A stretch of DNA of 64,000 nt from Bacteroidota bacterium (GCA_947487525.1 CANKWR010000001.1:1-64000); one strand, 5' to 3'. Shown: positions 1 to 9,860, numbered from the stretch's first letter. Notes: a model not told the origin generated them from the sequence alone. Numbers and translations are program-made.

Positions 1-582
1 CATAATATCTGCAGTGAATTCATCACCTGCAACACGAATACTTTGGTCACATACAATACCTGCTAATGCAATAACGGTAATACCTGTGGTACCACCTCCG
101 ATATCAATAATCATATTTCCAACGGGCTCTTCTACATCAATACCAATACCTAATGCAGCAGCCATTGGTTCGTGAATCATGTACACTTCTTTTGCGCCCG
201 CTTGTTCAGCACTATCGCGTACCGCTCTTTTTTCAACTTCAGTAATGGAAGAAGGAATACAAATTACCATTCTCCAACTTGGAGGAAATAATGGCTTCTT
301 TGGATAAATCATTTTCATTAACTCACGAATCATTAATTCAGCTGCATTAAAGTCGGCAATTACGCCGTCTTTTAATGGACGAACTGTTTTAATGCTTTCA
401 TGTGTTTTTTCATGCATCAATAATGCTTTTTTACCAACACCTAAAACTTCCTTCATATTATTCCTGTTCAAGGCGATAATTGAAGGTTCATTCACGACTA
501 CTTCATCATTGTGAATGATGAGTGTATTTGCGGTACCCAAGTCCATTGCAATTTCTTGGGTAAAAAAGTTAAATAATCCCAT
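1..582 (-). CDS. mreB: Rod shape-determining protein MreB, 3' end cut by window edge
   Basis: Actin-like cytoskeletal ATPase that forms membrane-associated filaments and guides lateral peptidoglycan synthesis. Only the first 194 codons lie in the window. The start is ATG at 582, and the protein begins MGLFNFFTQEIAMDLGTANT, the usual MreB N-terminus with the first phosphate-binding loop (DLGTANT). The second phosphate loop, DIGGGTTGI, lies near residue 165, just after the family motif HEPMAAALG. MreB is usually about 345 residues, so roughly 40 percent is missing on the left. mreC and mreD normally follow and would lie outside the window. The gene upstream on the same strand is purD, 107 nt away, so mreB probably has its own promoter. 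Confidence 0.95.
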   Translation of the reverse strand, partial: MGLFNFFTQEIAMDLGTANTLIIHNDEVVVNEPSIIALNRNNMKEVLGVGKKALLMHEKTHESIKTVRPLKDGVIADFNAAELMIRELMKMIYPKKPLFPPSWRMVICIPSSITEVEKRAVRDSAEQAGAKEVYMIHEPMAAALGIGIDVEEPVGNMIIDIGGGTTGITVIALAGIVCDQSIRVAGDEFTADIM

Positions 583-689
583 TATTCTTCGGTATTTTAA
601 TATTCAAACTGAATGTAGCAAAATTCACTTAAAATACTTGAACTACAAAGCTTTTTAAGAAATGAGTAAGAATAAATTTTTGGACAAAA

Positions 690-1976
690 CTAGGCACCGA
701 ATTCGTAGCCGATGTCTTTTCTAAAATACATCCCTTCAAAATGGATTTTAGAAAGTGCATTTTGTGCATTTTTCACCGCTTCTTGAAGGGTATATCCTTG
801 GGCAGTGGTTGTTAATACACGGCCTCCTTTTGTAACAATGGTATTACCCTCAAATCCAGTACCAGCTTGAAATACAAGCGTTCCTGGGACAGTGGCAGCT
901 TCAGATAAACCCAATATTTCAAAGTTCTTTTTGTAATTGCCAGGATAACCACCACTTACCGCCATTACGGTTGCAAATGCGCTTGCATGGTATTCAATAT
1001 TTACGTCCTCCAAAGTGCCATTGTCGGCAGCGGCCAGTAAACTCACTAAGTCGGTTTGTAAGCGGGGTAGAATTACCTCGGTTTCGGGGTCTCCCAATCG
1101 ACAATTGTACTCAATTACATAAGGCTCTCCACCGCAATTCATCAAACCAAAAAATACAAATCCTTTATAAGTAAGGTTTTCAGCGTGAATTCCTTGAATG
1201 GTAGGCTTAATTATGCGTTCTTCCACTTTTTGCATAAAGGTTTTATCCATAAATGGCACTGGGCTTACACAGCCCATTCCACCTGTATTGAGACCAGTGT
1301 CGCCTTCGCCAATCCGCTTATAGTCCTTGGCGTGGCCGATGATTTGGTAGGAAATGCCGTCGGTTAATGCAAAAACACTCACTTCAATCCCCTCTAAAAA
1401 TTGTTCAATCACCACTTTGGCACTGGCTTCCCCAAATTGCTTGTTTTGAATCATTTCCTCAAAACTTACCAGGGCTTCTTCCTGGGTCAAAGCAATAATC
1501 ACCCCCTTTCCAGCTGCTAAACCATCTGCCTTGAGTACAATTGGCAGGGGATGCGCTTTAATATAATCCACCCCTTGTGTATAGTTGTCCACCGTAAACT
1601 CGGCATAAGACGCTGTTGGGATATGATGCCTTTGCATAAAATGCTTGCTAAATGCCTTACTTCCTTCCAATTGAGCAGCTTCCGCCGAAGGGCCAATCAC
1701 ATTCACATGTGCAGTAGCTGCATCTTTTGCAAAAAAATCATAAATCCCATTCACCAGTGGGTCTTCAGGACCCACCACAATCATATCAATCGCATTTTCA
1801 AGTACTGCTACTTTTAATGCGTTAAAATCGTTTACTTGAATATCCAAATTGGTTCCAATACTTGCTGTGCCTGGGTTTCCGGGTGCGATCAATAAATGAT
1901 CGCAGTGATGACTTTGGGCCATTTTCCAAGCCAAAGCATGTTCTCTTCCCCCAGCGCCAATAAGTAAAATATTCAT
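690..1976 (-). CDS. purD: Phosphoribosylamine-glycine ligase (GAR synthetase)
   Basis: Cytosolic ATP-grasp enzyme of purine synthesis that joins glycine to 5-phosphoribosylamine, giving GAR. It has 428 residues, normal for PurD. Visible motifs are the N-terminal nucleotide-like fold start IGAGGREHALAWK, GPEDPLVNG near residue 70, the ATP-grasp loop LKADGLAAGKGV near 150, and the metal/ATP-binding segment NCRLGDPETE near 295. The start ATG at 1976 places the Rossmann-like strand at residue 2, as in the family. The gene is monocistronic or paired with mreB downstream. A near-match to the -7 box (TACTTTCG) lies about 20 nt upstream of the start. Confidence 0.96.
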   Translation of the reverse strand: MNILLIGAGGREHALAWKMAQSHHCDHLLIAPGNPGTASIGTNLDIQVNDFNALKVAVLENAIDMIVVGPEDPLVNGIYDFFAKDAATAHVNVIGPSAEAAQLEGSKAFSKHFMQRHHIPTASYAEFTVDNYTQGVDYIKAHPLPIVLKADGLAAGKGVIIALTQEEALVSFEEMIQNKQFGEASAKVVIEQFLEGIEVSVFALTDGISYQIIGHAKDYKRIGEGDTGLNTGGMGCVSPVPFMDKTFMQKVEERIIKPTIQGIHAENLTYKGFVFFGLMNCGGEPYVIEYNCRLGDPETEVILPRLQTDLVSLLAAADNGTLEDVNIEYHASAFATVMAVSGGYPGNYKKNFEILGLSEAATVPGTLVFQAGTGFEGNTIVTKGGRVLTTTAQGYTLQEAVKNAQNALSKIHFEGMYFRKDIGYEFGA

Positions 1977-2053
1977 ATATATAGGTTTGCCCCACGAAAG
2001 TAAAAATTATTGAAGGTATTTTATTAATTTGGGTCAATTAAATACAATTGAAT

Positions 2054-3556
2054 ATGTCAGCAGCAGCAGAAAAACATCCAAAAGGCTTATATGTCTTGTT
2101 TGCAACGGAAATGTGGGAGCGCTTTAACTATTATGGCATGCGTGCGATTTTGGTTTTATTTTTAACCAAGGCCTTGCTTTTCGATAAAGTTTTTGCATCA
2201 CAGGTGTATGGTAGTTATACCGGCTTAATTTATTTAACGCCTTTATTGGGTGGATATATTGCTGACCGTTATTGGGGTAATAATAAATCAATCATCGCGG
2301 GGGGATTGGTGATGGCCATTGGAGAGTTCTTTTTGTTTTTTTGTGGCAACTATTATGATAATGCTGTCATTGCGACTCCCTTATTTTATATCGGATTGGG
2401 ATGTATGATTGCGGGCAATGGTTTTTTCAAGCCCAATATTTCAAGTTTGGTAGGGCAGTTGTATAAAAAGGGCGATTCCAAAATTGATGCTGCTTATACT
2501 ATTTTTTACATGGGAATCAATACCGGAGGCGCACTGGGTCCAATTGTTTGTGGCTATTTTGGAGACACGGGTTCAAAAGGCGATTTTAAATGGGCATTTT
2601 TAGCAGGGGGTATTGCTATGTTATTAAGTGTTGTTACGCAAATGTTATTTCAAAAAAAGTATTTAGTGAATGCAGAAGGAGCTTCCATTGGGGAAGCGCC
2701 AGCCAATGCGCCAAAGTTTTTTCAAAAAATACCAGTCATGGTTGGCTTTTTGTTTTTAATTTCTTTACTCACCATTGCATTGGTATACATTGATATTAAA
2801 GTAGTGAGTTATTTATTTTGGTTATTGCTTGCTTGTATCTTATTTATATCATTTATTATTTTCTCTGATTCAACACTGAATGGCATTGAAAAGAAAAAAG
2901 TAGCTGTATTGTTTACCGTTTCTTTTTTTGTGATTTTCTTTTGGAGTGCATTTGAACAAGCAGGGGCTTCCTTAACTTATTTTGCATCAGAAAATACCGA
3001 AAGAAATTTGGGTTTTTTCGAAGTACCTACCAGCTTTTTTCAATCACTTAATTCCATTTTTGTCGTGACCCTCGCGCCTTTGGTAGCTTGGATTTGGATT
3101 AAATTAGGGAAAATAAATAAAGAGCCTTCTTCACCTTTTAAAATGGCCATGGGATTAATGCTTTTAGCCTTGGGTTATTTATGGATTGCTACTGGTGTGA
3201 AAGGAGTGGGTACTGGCGTTAAAGTTAGTATGATATGGTTAGTAGGAATGTATATGATGCATACCTTTGGAGAACTTTGTTTGTCTCCAATTGGCTTGTC
3301 TTTATTTAATAAGTTAGCGCCTTTTAAATTCGCCTCTTTATTAATGGCGGTATGGTTTACTGCGAATGCATTTGCCAATAAACTAGCAGGGGTGTTTAGT
3401 GCATTGTATCCAGAAGGGGATAAAGTAACTTCTTTTGCTGGGTATCAAATTTCCAACTTACATGAATTCTTTATGTTCTTTGTTTTCATGGCAGGCTTGG
3501 CATCTATTATATTATTTTTCTTATCAAGGAAATTAAAGGGATTAATGGAAAACTAA
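2054..3556 (+). CDS. POT/PTR family proton-coupled oligopeptide transporter
   Basis: Inner-membrane MFS symporter of the POT family, expected to import di- and tripeptides with protons. It has 500 residues counted from ATG 2054. A TTG two codons earlier (2048) is possible but less likely. Family signatures visible are EMWERFNYYGMR near the N-terminus (the ExxERFxYY proton-coupling motif) and IFYMGINTGGALGP near residue 155 (the PTR2 signature). About 12-14 hydrophobic segments are present. The gene stands alone between divergent purD and convergent acs and ends at a strong hairpin. Peptide specificity is inferred from the family only. Confidence 0.9.
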   Translation: MSAAAEKHPKGLYVLFATEMWERFNYYGMRAILVLFLTKALLFDKVFASQVYGSYTGLIYLTPLLGGYIADRYWGNNKSIIAGGLVMAIGEFFLFFCGNYYDNAVIATPLFYIGLGCMIAGNGFFKPNISSLVGQLYKKGDSKIDAAYTIFYMGINTGGALGPIVCGYFGDTGSKGDFKWAFLAGGIAMLLSVVTQMLFQKKYLVNAEGASIGEAPANAPKFFQKIPVMVGFLFLISLLTIALVYIDIKVVSYLFWLLLACILFISFIIFSDSTLNGIEKKKVAVLFTVSFFVIFFWSAFEQAGASLTYFASENTERNLGFFEVPTSFFQSLNSIFVVTLAPLVAWIWIKLGKINKEPSSPFKMAMGLMLLALGYLWIATGVKGVGTGVKVSMIWLVGMYMMHTFGELCLSPIGLSLFNKLAPFKFASLLMAVWFTANAFANKLAGVFSALYPEGDKVTSFAGYQISNLHEFFMFFVFMAGLASIILFFLSRKLKGLMEN

Positions 3557-3579
3557 AACTCGATTGGTTATATCTTATA

Positions 3580-3618
3580 TTAAAAAGTCCCGCTGATGAT
3601 TTCAATGGGACTTTTTAA
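3580..3618. terminator. Bidirectional intrinsic terminator between the peptide transporter and acs
   Basis: Twelve-base-pair perfect inverted repeat TTAAAAAGTCCC / GGGACTTTTTAA with a 15-nt loop. The A-run and T-run flank the GC part on both sides, so it can act for the plus-strand transporter and for the convergent acs gene. Confidence 0.75.
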
Positions 3619-3660
3619 TTATTTAGCTTGTATGATTTTATGCGTAAGCTTGGGTTTATG

Positions 3661-5598
3661 TTACAGCATTCCTTTTACGATTTCATCCACCACACCCGGA
3701 TCCAGTAAAGTCGAAGTATCTCCTAAATTACTGGTTTCACCTTCGGCTACTTTTCTTAAAATGCGACGCATGATTTTTCCAGATCTCGTTTTTGGAAGTC
3801 CAGCAACAAATTGAATTTTATCAGGTTTAGCAATCGGTCCAATAATGCGCGTTACGGTTTGTAAAATATCTTTACGTACTAAATCGGTCGTGCCATGGGT
3901 ATCTTGCCCATGTGATCCAGTATATATAACATAAGCATAAATACCTTGTCCTTTAATATCGTGCGGATAGCCTACCACAGCGCTTTCTATAACCCCTGCG
4001 TGCATATTAATGGCATTCTCCACTTCGGCAGTACCAATTCGGTGACCGCTTACATTTAAAACATCATCCACCCGCCCCGTAATTCTAAATTGACCTTCTT
4101 CATTTCTTAAAGCACCGTCTCCTGTGAAATATACATTGTTGTAGGTTGCAAAATAATTGGTGCGACATCTTTCATGATCGCCATAAGTAGTTCTTAAAAT
4201 CGATGGCCAAGGTTGGGTGATACATAAATTACCGCGATACAATCCATCCTCTTTTTGTGTTACTTCTTCTCCCTTGTCGTCCACTAAAATGGCTTTTACC
4301 CCAGGCATGGGATAAGTGGCCCAGCCTGGTTTTCCAGGAGTAATACCCGCCATATTTGAAATCATCACACCGCCTGTTTCTGTTTGCCACCAGGTGTCCA
4401 CGATGGGACATTTTTTCTTGCCAATATGTTCGTCATACCAATGCCAAGCTTCTTCATTAATCGGTTCCCCAACGGTACCCAATATTTTTAAACTACTTAA
4501 ATCATGCTCTTTCACTGGACCCAATCCAAAACTCATTAAGGAACGAATGGCTGTCGGTGCTGTGTATAAAATATTCACTTTAAACTTATCGATGATGTCC
4601 CAAAAACGGCCTGCATCCGGGAAAGTGGGGATGCCTTCAAACATAAGAGAAGTACCTCCTGCGCTCAATGGACCATACACAATATAACTATGTCCTGTTA
4701 TCCAACCAATGTCGGCCGTGCAAAAGAAAATGTCATTGGGTTGGTATTGAAATACATTCACAAAAGTATAGTTTGTGTACACCATATAACCCGCCACACT
4801 ATGCACTACGCCTTTTGGTTTTCCAGTGGAACCCGAAGTGTATAAAATAAATAATGGATCTTCGGCATCCATGGGAACTGGAGCTACCAATGGCAATGCT
4901 TGTGTTTCTACTTTTTTAATTTCATCTTCCCACCACACATCTCTTCCTTTTAACATAGAAACAGCAGTCCTGGTTCTTGTACAAACTATTACGCGCTTCA
5001 CCGTTTTATTACCAATTAACGCGTCGTCAATCACCGATTTTAAAGGAATGTCTTTTGCTCCTCTAAATGCACCATCACAAGTAATAATGAATTCGGCTTT
5101 TGCATCTTCTAAACGATCCGCAATACTTTGCGCAGAGAAACCTCCAAAAATTACACTATGAATGGCGCCAATGCGCGCACAAGCCAATACCGCAATAGCG
5201 AGTTCAGGAATCATGCCCATATAAACGCAAACACGATCGCCTTTTTGAACGCCATTGTTTAAGAGTACTTGTGCAAATTGACAAACCTTTAAATGCAATT
5301 GTTTATAAGTAATAATACGATGATGTTCTTCGGGATCATTGGGCTCCCAAATCATTGCAGGGGTATCTCCATTTTTTTCAAGGTGTCGATCTAAACAGTT
5401 TTCAGTTATATTTAATTGACCCCCTTTGAACCATTCCACTTTCGGTGCTGAAAAATTCCAGTCTAAGGTTTGGTCCCATTTTTTTTGCCAAGTAAATGTC
5501 TCAGCAATTTCATTCCAAAAAATTTCGGGGGTGTCAATACTTTTTTTGTAGGCCTCATGATATTGTTGAAGGCTTTTTATTTGATAAGGGTAACTCAT
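3661..5598 (-). CDS. acs: Acetyl-CoA synthetase (AMP-forming)
   Basis: Converts acetate, ATP and CoA to acetyl-CoA, AMP and pyrophosphate in the cytosol. It has 645 residues, typical of Acs. The adenylate-forming motif TSGSTGKPKGV is near residue 258, and the C-terminal motif TRSGKIMRRILR carries the conserved Lys (about 608) that protein acetyltransferases modify in this family. The start ATG 5598 gives the usual N-terminus; an in-frame extension to 5625 overlaps the promoter and is unlikely. It is transcribed divergently from an MFS transporter plus a small membrane protein, which suggests acetate or carboxylate uptake and activation under shared control (inference). Confidence 0.95.
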   Translation of the reverse strand: MSYPYQIKSLQQYHEAYKKSIDTPEIFWNEIAETFTWQKKWDQTLDWNFSAPKVEWFKGGQLNITENCLDRHLEKNGDTPAMIWEPNDPEEHHRIITYKQLHLKVCQFAQVLLNNGVQKGDRVCVYMGMIPELAIAVLACARIGAIHSVIFGGFSAQSIADRLEDAKAEFIITCDGAFRGAKDIPLKSVIDDALIGNKTVKRVIVCTRTRTAVSMLKGRDVWWEDEIKKVETQALPLVAPVPMDAEDPLFILYTSGSTGKPKGVVHSVAGYMVYTNYTFVNVFQYQPNDIFFCTADIGWITGHSYIVYGPLSAGGTSLMFEGIPTFPDAGRFWDIIDKFKVNILYTAPTAIRSLMSFGLGPVKEHDLSSLKILGTVGEPINEEAWHWYDEHIGKKKCPIVDTWWQTETGGVMISNMAGITPGKPGWATYPMPGVKAILVDDKGEEVTQKEDGLYRGNLCITQPWPSILRTTYGDHERCRTNYFATYNNVYFTGDGALRNEEGQFRITGRVDDVLNVSGHRIGTAEVENAINMHAGVIESAVVGYPHDIKGQGIYAYVIYTGSHGQDTHGTTDLVRKDILQTVTRIIGPIAKPDKIQFVAGLPKTRSGKIMRRILRKVAEGETSNLGDTSTLLDPGVVDEIVKGML

Positions 5599-5622
5599 AG
5601 CAATCGTTGTAAATAGGTATAC

Positions 5623-5630
5623 CAAATTTA
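5623..5630 (-). promoter_or_regulatory. -7 box of the acs promoter
   Basis: Exact TAnnTTTG match (TAAATTTG, minus strand), 24 nt before the acs start codon. No clear -33 TTTG element was found. Confidence 0.4.
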
Positions 5631-5659
5631 CATTTTTTACGCATAAATATTTAACTTGA

Positions 5660-7288
5660 ATGATAACTGGAAAAACGATGGCTATGCATGATGAAAAAAA
5701 ACAAAGCAGTATTGCTTTTGTGATAGGGGCTTCTTCGGTTGGTACCCTTATAGAATGGTACGATTTTTACATTTTTGGGATGTTGGCAACGATATTGTCC
5801 AAACAATTTTTCCCTGCAGAAGCAGGCACAGCAGCGCTTTTAAGTACCTTGGCCATTTTTGCAGCTGGCTTTATTGTACGTCCATTTGGGGCATTGGTTT
5901 TTGGACGACTTGGGGACCTCATTGGGCGTAAACATACATTTTTACTGACATTGGTGATCATGGGAGGTTCCACATTTGCCATTGGACTTGTTCCTGGTTA
6001 TAGTACTATTGGTTGGGCAGCACCAATATTGGTACTTATTTTAAGATTATTACAAGGTTTGGCATTGGGGGGCGAATATGGAGGAGCAGCTACTTATGTG
6101 GCGGAACATGCTCCAGCAGGACAAAGAGGATTTTGGACTTCCTGGATTCAAACCACGGCAACCCTTGGATTATTTTTGGCTTTGGGCGTTATTATTTTAA
6201 TTCGTTCCAATCAAGGGGTCGATAAATTTAGTGCGGAGTGGGGTGGTTGGAGATATCCATTTTGGATTTCAATTTTATTGGTGGGTGTTTCTGTTTTAAT
6301 TCGAATGCGCATGAGTGAGTCTCCGATGTTTTCCAAATTAAAATCAGAAGGCAAAACATCCACCAATCCGTTAAAAGAAAGTTTTGGCAATAAATCAAAC
6401 TTTAAAATGGTATTGTTGGCCTTGTTCGGAGCAGTAATGGGACAGGGCGTAGTATGGTATACCGGACAATTTTATGCGCAAAGTTTTATAGAAACAGTTT
6501 GTAATATCGATTTTGTACAATCAAGAAATATAATGCTAGTGGCCATTTTAATGGCAACGCCTTGTTTTGTTTTGTTTGGTTGGCTAAGTGACAAGGTTGG
6601 CAGAAAATGGATCATGTTATTAGGCATGTTCTTGGCAATTTGCACCTATCGTCCAATTTACAAGCAGTTTATTGCGATTACTGCTGAAGCAAATAAAACA
6701 AATGAAATTCAACAACGTATTTCAACCACTGGACCCTTGGTTGCTTACATGAATGATACTAAAACGCCATTTGTGTATTTGCGCAAAACCTATGATACCG
6801 TTTATTATACCGATGGCTCTGTTTTTAAATATACAATGACGGACACCCTTTTCGGGAAAAAAGAATTAAGTGTTGACAAGCCCATTGAGTATTCAAATCC
6901 TGATTTAATAACGCATACCCCAAAAAGGAATACGGTCATAGAAAAAACAATGGGTAAATCGCCCACCTGGTATTTAATTTTATTGATATTTATACAAATT
7001 GTTTACGTTACCATGGTGTATGGTCCTATTGCAGCATTTTTAGTAGAAATGTTTCCCACCAAAATAAGATACACTTCCATGTCACTGCCTTATCATATTG
7101 GAAACGGGGTATTTGGCGGACTGGTTCCATTTTTAGGCACGCTCATTGTAGAGTTCACGAAGTCTGCGGAGCATCCAAAAGGGGATGTGTTGGCGGGTTT
7201 ATGGTATCCAATTGGGGTTGCGGCCATTTGTTTAGTAATTGGGGTGGTTTATTTATCCAATAAGTCGGATGAAAATGTAATGGATTAA
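5660..7288 (+). CDS. MFS transporter of the metabolite:H+ symporter (MHS) type
   Basis: Inner-membrane proton symporter of the MHS branch (relatives of ShiA, ProP and KgtP). It has 542 residues. Early MHS signatures are GTLIEWYDFYIFG near residue 28, GRLGDLIGRKH near 85 and LRLLQGLALGGEYGGAATY near 130. A hydrophilic segment of about 100 residues (roughly 330-433) sits between two late membrane helices and begins TYRPIYKQF; a comparable long loop occurs in one known MHS subgroup. ATG 5660 is used, but ATGs at 5678 and 5684 are also plausible. The substrate is unknown. The divergent acs neighbour makes a short carboxylate a reasonable guess. Confidence 0.88.
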   Translation: MITGKTMAMHDEKKQSSIAFVIGASSVGTLIEWYDFYIFGMLATILSKQFFPAEAGTAALLSTLAIFAAGFIVRPFGALVFGRLGDLIGRKHTFLLTLVIMGGSTFAIGLVPGYSTIGWAAPILVLILRLLQGLALGGEYGGAATYVAEHAPAGQRGFWTSWIQTTATLGLFLALGVIILIRSNQGVDKFSAEWGGWRYPFWISILLVGVSVLIRMRMSESPMFSKLKSEGKTSTNPLKESFGNKSNFKMVLLALFGAVMGQGVVWYTGQFYAQSFIETVCNIDFVQSRNIMLVAILMATPCFVLFGWLSDKVGRKWIMLLGMFLAICTYRPIYKQFIAITAEANKTNEIQQRISTTGPLVAYMNDTKTPFVYLRKTYDTVYYTDGSVFKYTMTDTLFGKKELSVDKPIEYSNPDLITHTPKRNTVIEKTMGKSPTWYLILLIFIQIVYVTMVYGPIAAFLVEMFPTKIRYTSMSLPYHIGNGVFGGLVPFLGTLIVEFTKSAEHPKGDVLAGLWYPIGVAAICLVIGVVYLSNKSDENVMD

Positions 7289-7306
7289 TAATTAACATTA
7301 TTTTAT

Positions 7307-7561
7307 ATGAATACAATTAAAAAATTATTGGGATACCTCTGGATGGCTTTAGCGCCTATTATTATTGCCTTTTTAGTGTTTGAGGCAGTGGAAAAAATAG
7401 GCAATGCTACTGCGGTTTTAAGATCAAATGTCATTTTACAGTGGTCCATTATTTTACTCATATTTACCCCTATATGTATTGGATTTTTCATTTTTGGTTG
7501 GTATGCCTCAAAGGACGAATATGCGCATTTACCTAAATCCTCACAGGAACTAAACGAATAG
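7307..7561 (+). CDS. Small two-helix membrane protein following the MHS transporter
   Basis: An 84-residue protein with two hydrophobic helices (about residues 7-28 and 43-67) and a polar C-terminus containing YASKDEYAHLP. It starts 18 nt after the transporter stop codon, so the two are almost certainly co-transcribed. I do not recognise a characterised family. A small membrane protein beside a transporter, next to acs, resembles the YjcH/ActP arrangement of E. coli in layout only; no sequence similarity is claimed. A role as accessory subunit of the transporter is inference. Confidence 0.75.
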   Translation: MNTIKKLLGYLWMALAPIIIAFLVFEAVEKIGNATAVLRSNVILQWSIILLIFTPICIGFFIFGWYASKDEYAHLPKSSQELNE

Positions 7562-7587
7562 GCTATTGCCATTTACTATTAGTTAAG

Positions 7588-7595
7588 TATTTTTG
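7588..7595 (+). promoter_or_regulatory. -7 box immediately before the GldA-like gene
   Basis: TATTTTTG matches TAnnTTTG exactly and ends only 3 nt before the ATG at 7599, implying a leaderless or nearly leaderless mRNA. Confidence 0.4.
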
Positions 7596-7598
7596 ACC

Positions 7599-8498
7599 AT
7601 GGCACTTGATGTAAAGGGACTTTGTAAAAAATACGATCACCAAATTGCAGTGGATGACTTGTCTTTCTCAATAGAGAAAGGGGCAGTAGTTGGTTTTCTA
7701 GGGCCCAATGGGGCCGGAAAGAGCACTACCTTAAAAATGATAGCAGGGTATTTAGCACCTGATGCTGGGGAAGTAATTTTAAACGGAATATCCAACCAAA
7801 AAGAGCCCATTGCATTTAAGCAATTAATTGGTTATTTACCTGAATCCAATCCTTTGTATGAGGAAATGTATGTCAAAGAATATTTTTCTTTTTTAGCATC
7901 TCTGCATAAAATCTCCAATACCAGTCAACGAATTGCGGAGGTCATTGAAATGACTGGATTAACGCCAATGCAACATAAAAAAATTGGCGCTTTGTCAAAA
8001 GGGTATAAGCAAAGAGTGGGTATTGCAGCTGCGATTATGCATAAACCTGCGTTGATTTTATTAGATGAACCCACTTCCGGTTTAGATCCGAATCAACTTA
8101 TTGAAATACGAAGCCTTATTCAAAGTTTAAGCAAGGATGCCATTGTATTATTTTCAACACATATATTACAGGAGGTTTCAGCAATATGTTCCAGTGTGAT
8201 TGTATTGCATCAATCTAAATTGGTGGCCAATACCACCATTGATCAATTAACAAAACCAAGCAAGCCTGCAGTGTGTGTTGTTTTTGAAGAAGAGATCACT
8301 CCTTTTTTAGAAGATTTATTTTGGAAAAGCCTGGAATATGAACAAGTAGACAAACAGGTGTTAGTTGTAAAGGCGAAAGACCTGTCTTTATTGAAAAAAA
8401 ATATCCTGAATTACGCCCTAGACAAAGGTTTAAATATCCAAGCTTTACAAACGCAGGAGGCAAGTTTAGAAGAAATATTCAAATTGCTTACCCATTAA
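7599..8498 (+). CDS. gldA: ABC transporter ATP-binding protein, GldA-like
   Basis: Cytoplasmic ATPase of an ABC exporter, most similar in style to GldA, which in Flavobacterium works with GldF and GldG in gliding. It has 299 residues from ATG 7599; the TTG six nt upstream lies inside the -7 box. Walker A GPNGAGKST is near residue 40, the segment IGYLPESNPLYEEMYVKEY near 85 is typical of GldA-type ATPases, the signature region is LSKGYKQRVG near 135, and Walker B is LILLDEPTSGLDP near 155. A C-terminal domain of about 85 residues follows. No permease gene is adjacent, so GldF/GldG partners must lie elsewhere. An unrelated ABC-2 exporter ATPase remains possible. Confidence 0.8.
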   Translation: MALDVKGLCKKYDHQIAVDDLSFSIEKGAVVGFLGPNGAGKSTTLKMIAGYLAPDAGEVILNGISNQKEPIAFKQLIGYLPESNPLYEEMYVKEYFSFLASLHKISNTSQRIAEVIEMTGLTPMQHKKIGALSKGYKQRVGIAAAIMHKPALILLDEPTSGLDPNQLIEIRSLIQSLSKDAIVLFSTHILQEVSAICSSVIVLHQSKLVANTTIDQLTKPSKPAVCVVFEEEITPFLEDLFWKSLEYEQVDKQVLVVKAKDLSLLKKNILNYALDKGLNIQALQTQEASLEEIFKLLTH

Positions 8499-8564
8499 AA
8501 AAAATGGGTGTAAATTGCGGACGCAAACTGACATTACTTTTTTAGAAAAATAAATTATCAAACT

Positions 8565-9860
8565 ATGAGTTACATTGTTGAAGTAAGAGCGAGACAAATT
8601 TTGGATAGCCGTGGAAACCCTACTGTGGAAGTAGACGTATTAACGGACGAGGGTGCTTTAGGCCGTGCCGCAGTTCCAAGTGGAGCAAGTACTGGTATTC
8701 ACGAAGCAGCTGAATTAAAAGACAATGACAAGAAAAAATATTTAGGAAGAGGAGTGTTGAAAGCAGTGAAGAATGTAAACACAACTATTGCCAATGGAAT
8801 TGTAGGTTTTGATATTACAGCGCAAGCAGCCATTGACCAAGTAATGATTGAATTAGATGGTACACCCAACAAAGCTAAATTAGGTGCAAATGCAATTTTA
8901 GCAGTATCGATGGCAGTTGCAAAAGCAGCAGCCGAAGAAGCAAGCTTACCTTTATACCGATACATTGGCGGCACCAATGCAAGAACACTGCCAATGCCAA
9001 TGATGAATATTTTAAATGGCGGAGCGCATGCGGACAACAAAATTGATTTTCAAGAATTCATGATTATGCCCATTGGTGCACCTAGCTTTAGCGAAGGTTT
9101 ACGTTGGGGAGTTGAAATTTTCCATCAATTAAAAAGCACTTTAAAAAAGAAAGGATATAGCACAAACGTAGGGGATGAAGGTGGATTCGCTCCAAACATT
9201 CAAAGCAATGAAGAAGCGATCGAAACCGTATTGGAAGCCATCACTGCTGCAGGTTACAAAACGGGTTCTCAAATTGCCATTGCAATGGATGCTGCCAATA
9301 GTGAGTTATGGAATGCCAAGAAAAAGAAATATGTTTTCCACAAAAGTTCTGGTAAGGAAATGAGTTCTGACCAATTGGTAAAATATTGGGAATCTTGGGT
9401 AAAAAAATATCCAATTGTTTCAATTGAGGATGGAATGGCTGAGGATGATTGGGCAGGTTGGAAAAACTTAACTGACACCATTGGATCTAAATGTCAATTA
9501 GTGGGTGACGATTTATTCGTAACTAATGTAACTCGTTTACAAACAGGTATTGATAAGAAAATTGCCAATGGCTTATTGGTGAAAGTAAACCAAATTGGTA
9601 CTTTAACAGAAACCATCAATGCAGTAAGCTTAGCACAGCACAATGGTTACAATACCATTATGTCTCACAGATCTGGTGAAACAGAAGATACGACGATTGC
9701 GGACTTAGCTGTTGCGTTAAATTGTGGTCAAATTAAAACGGGTTCCGCTTCTCGAACCGATCGTATGGCTAAATACAACCAGTTAATCCGTATTGAAGAG
9801 CAATTAGGAGAAACAGGCATTTTCCCAACCAAGGGTAAATTAAAGTTTGGCAATAAATAA
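8565..9860 (+). CDS. eno: Enolase
   Basis: Glycolytic enzyme converting 2-phosphoglycerate to phosphoenolpyruvate with Mg2+. It has 431 residues, the full family length. The N-terminus has [17 protein letters not shown], the capping loop has [11 protein letters not shown], and the C-terminal half carries the metal ligand segments [20 protein letters not shown] and GDDLFVTN, then the active-site lysine region [10 protein letters not shown] and [11 protein letters not shown] near-consensus -7 box (TACTTTTT) lies about 30 nt upstream of ATG 8565. A terminator hairpin follows the stop codon. Confidence 0.98.
   Translation: MSYIVEVRARQILDSRGNPTVEVDVLTDEGALGRAAVPSGASTGIHEAAELKDNDKKKYLGRGVLKAVKNVNTTIANGIVGFDITAQAAIDQVMIELDGTPNKAKLGANAILAVSMAVAKAAAEEASLPLYRYIGGTNARTLPMPMMNILNGGAHADNKIDFQEFMIMPIGAPSFSEGLRWGVEIFHQLKSTLKKKGYSTNVGDEGGFAPNIQSNEEAIETVLEAITAAGYKTGSQIAIAMDAANSELWNAKKKKYVFHKSSGKEMSSDQLVKYWESWVKKYPIVSIEDGMAEDDWAGWKNLTDTIGSKCQLVGDDLFVTNVTRLQTGIDKKIANGLLVKVNQIGTLTETINAVSLAQHNGYNTIMSHRSGETEDTTIADLAVALNCGQIKTGSASRTDRMAKYNQLIRIEEQLGETGIFPTKGKLKFGNK

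Noticed and set aside
6650-6960. About 100-residue hydrophilic insert in the MHS transporter, at first taken as a novel domain fusion
   Set aside because: It begins TYRPIYKQF, similar to the loop start in a known long-loop subgroup of MHS transporters, so it is probably a family feature.
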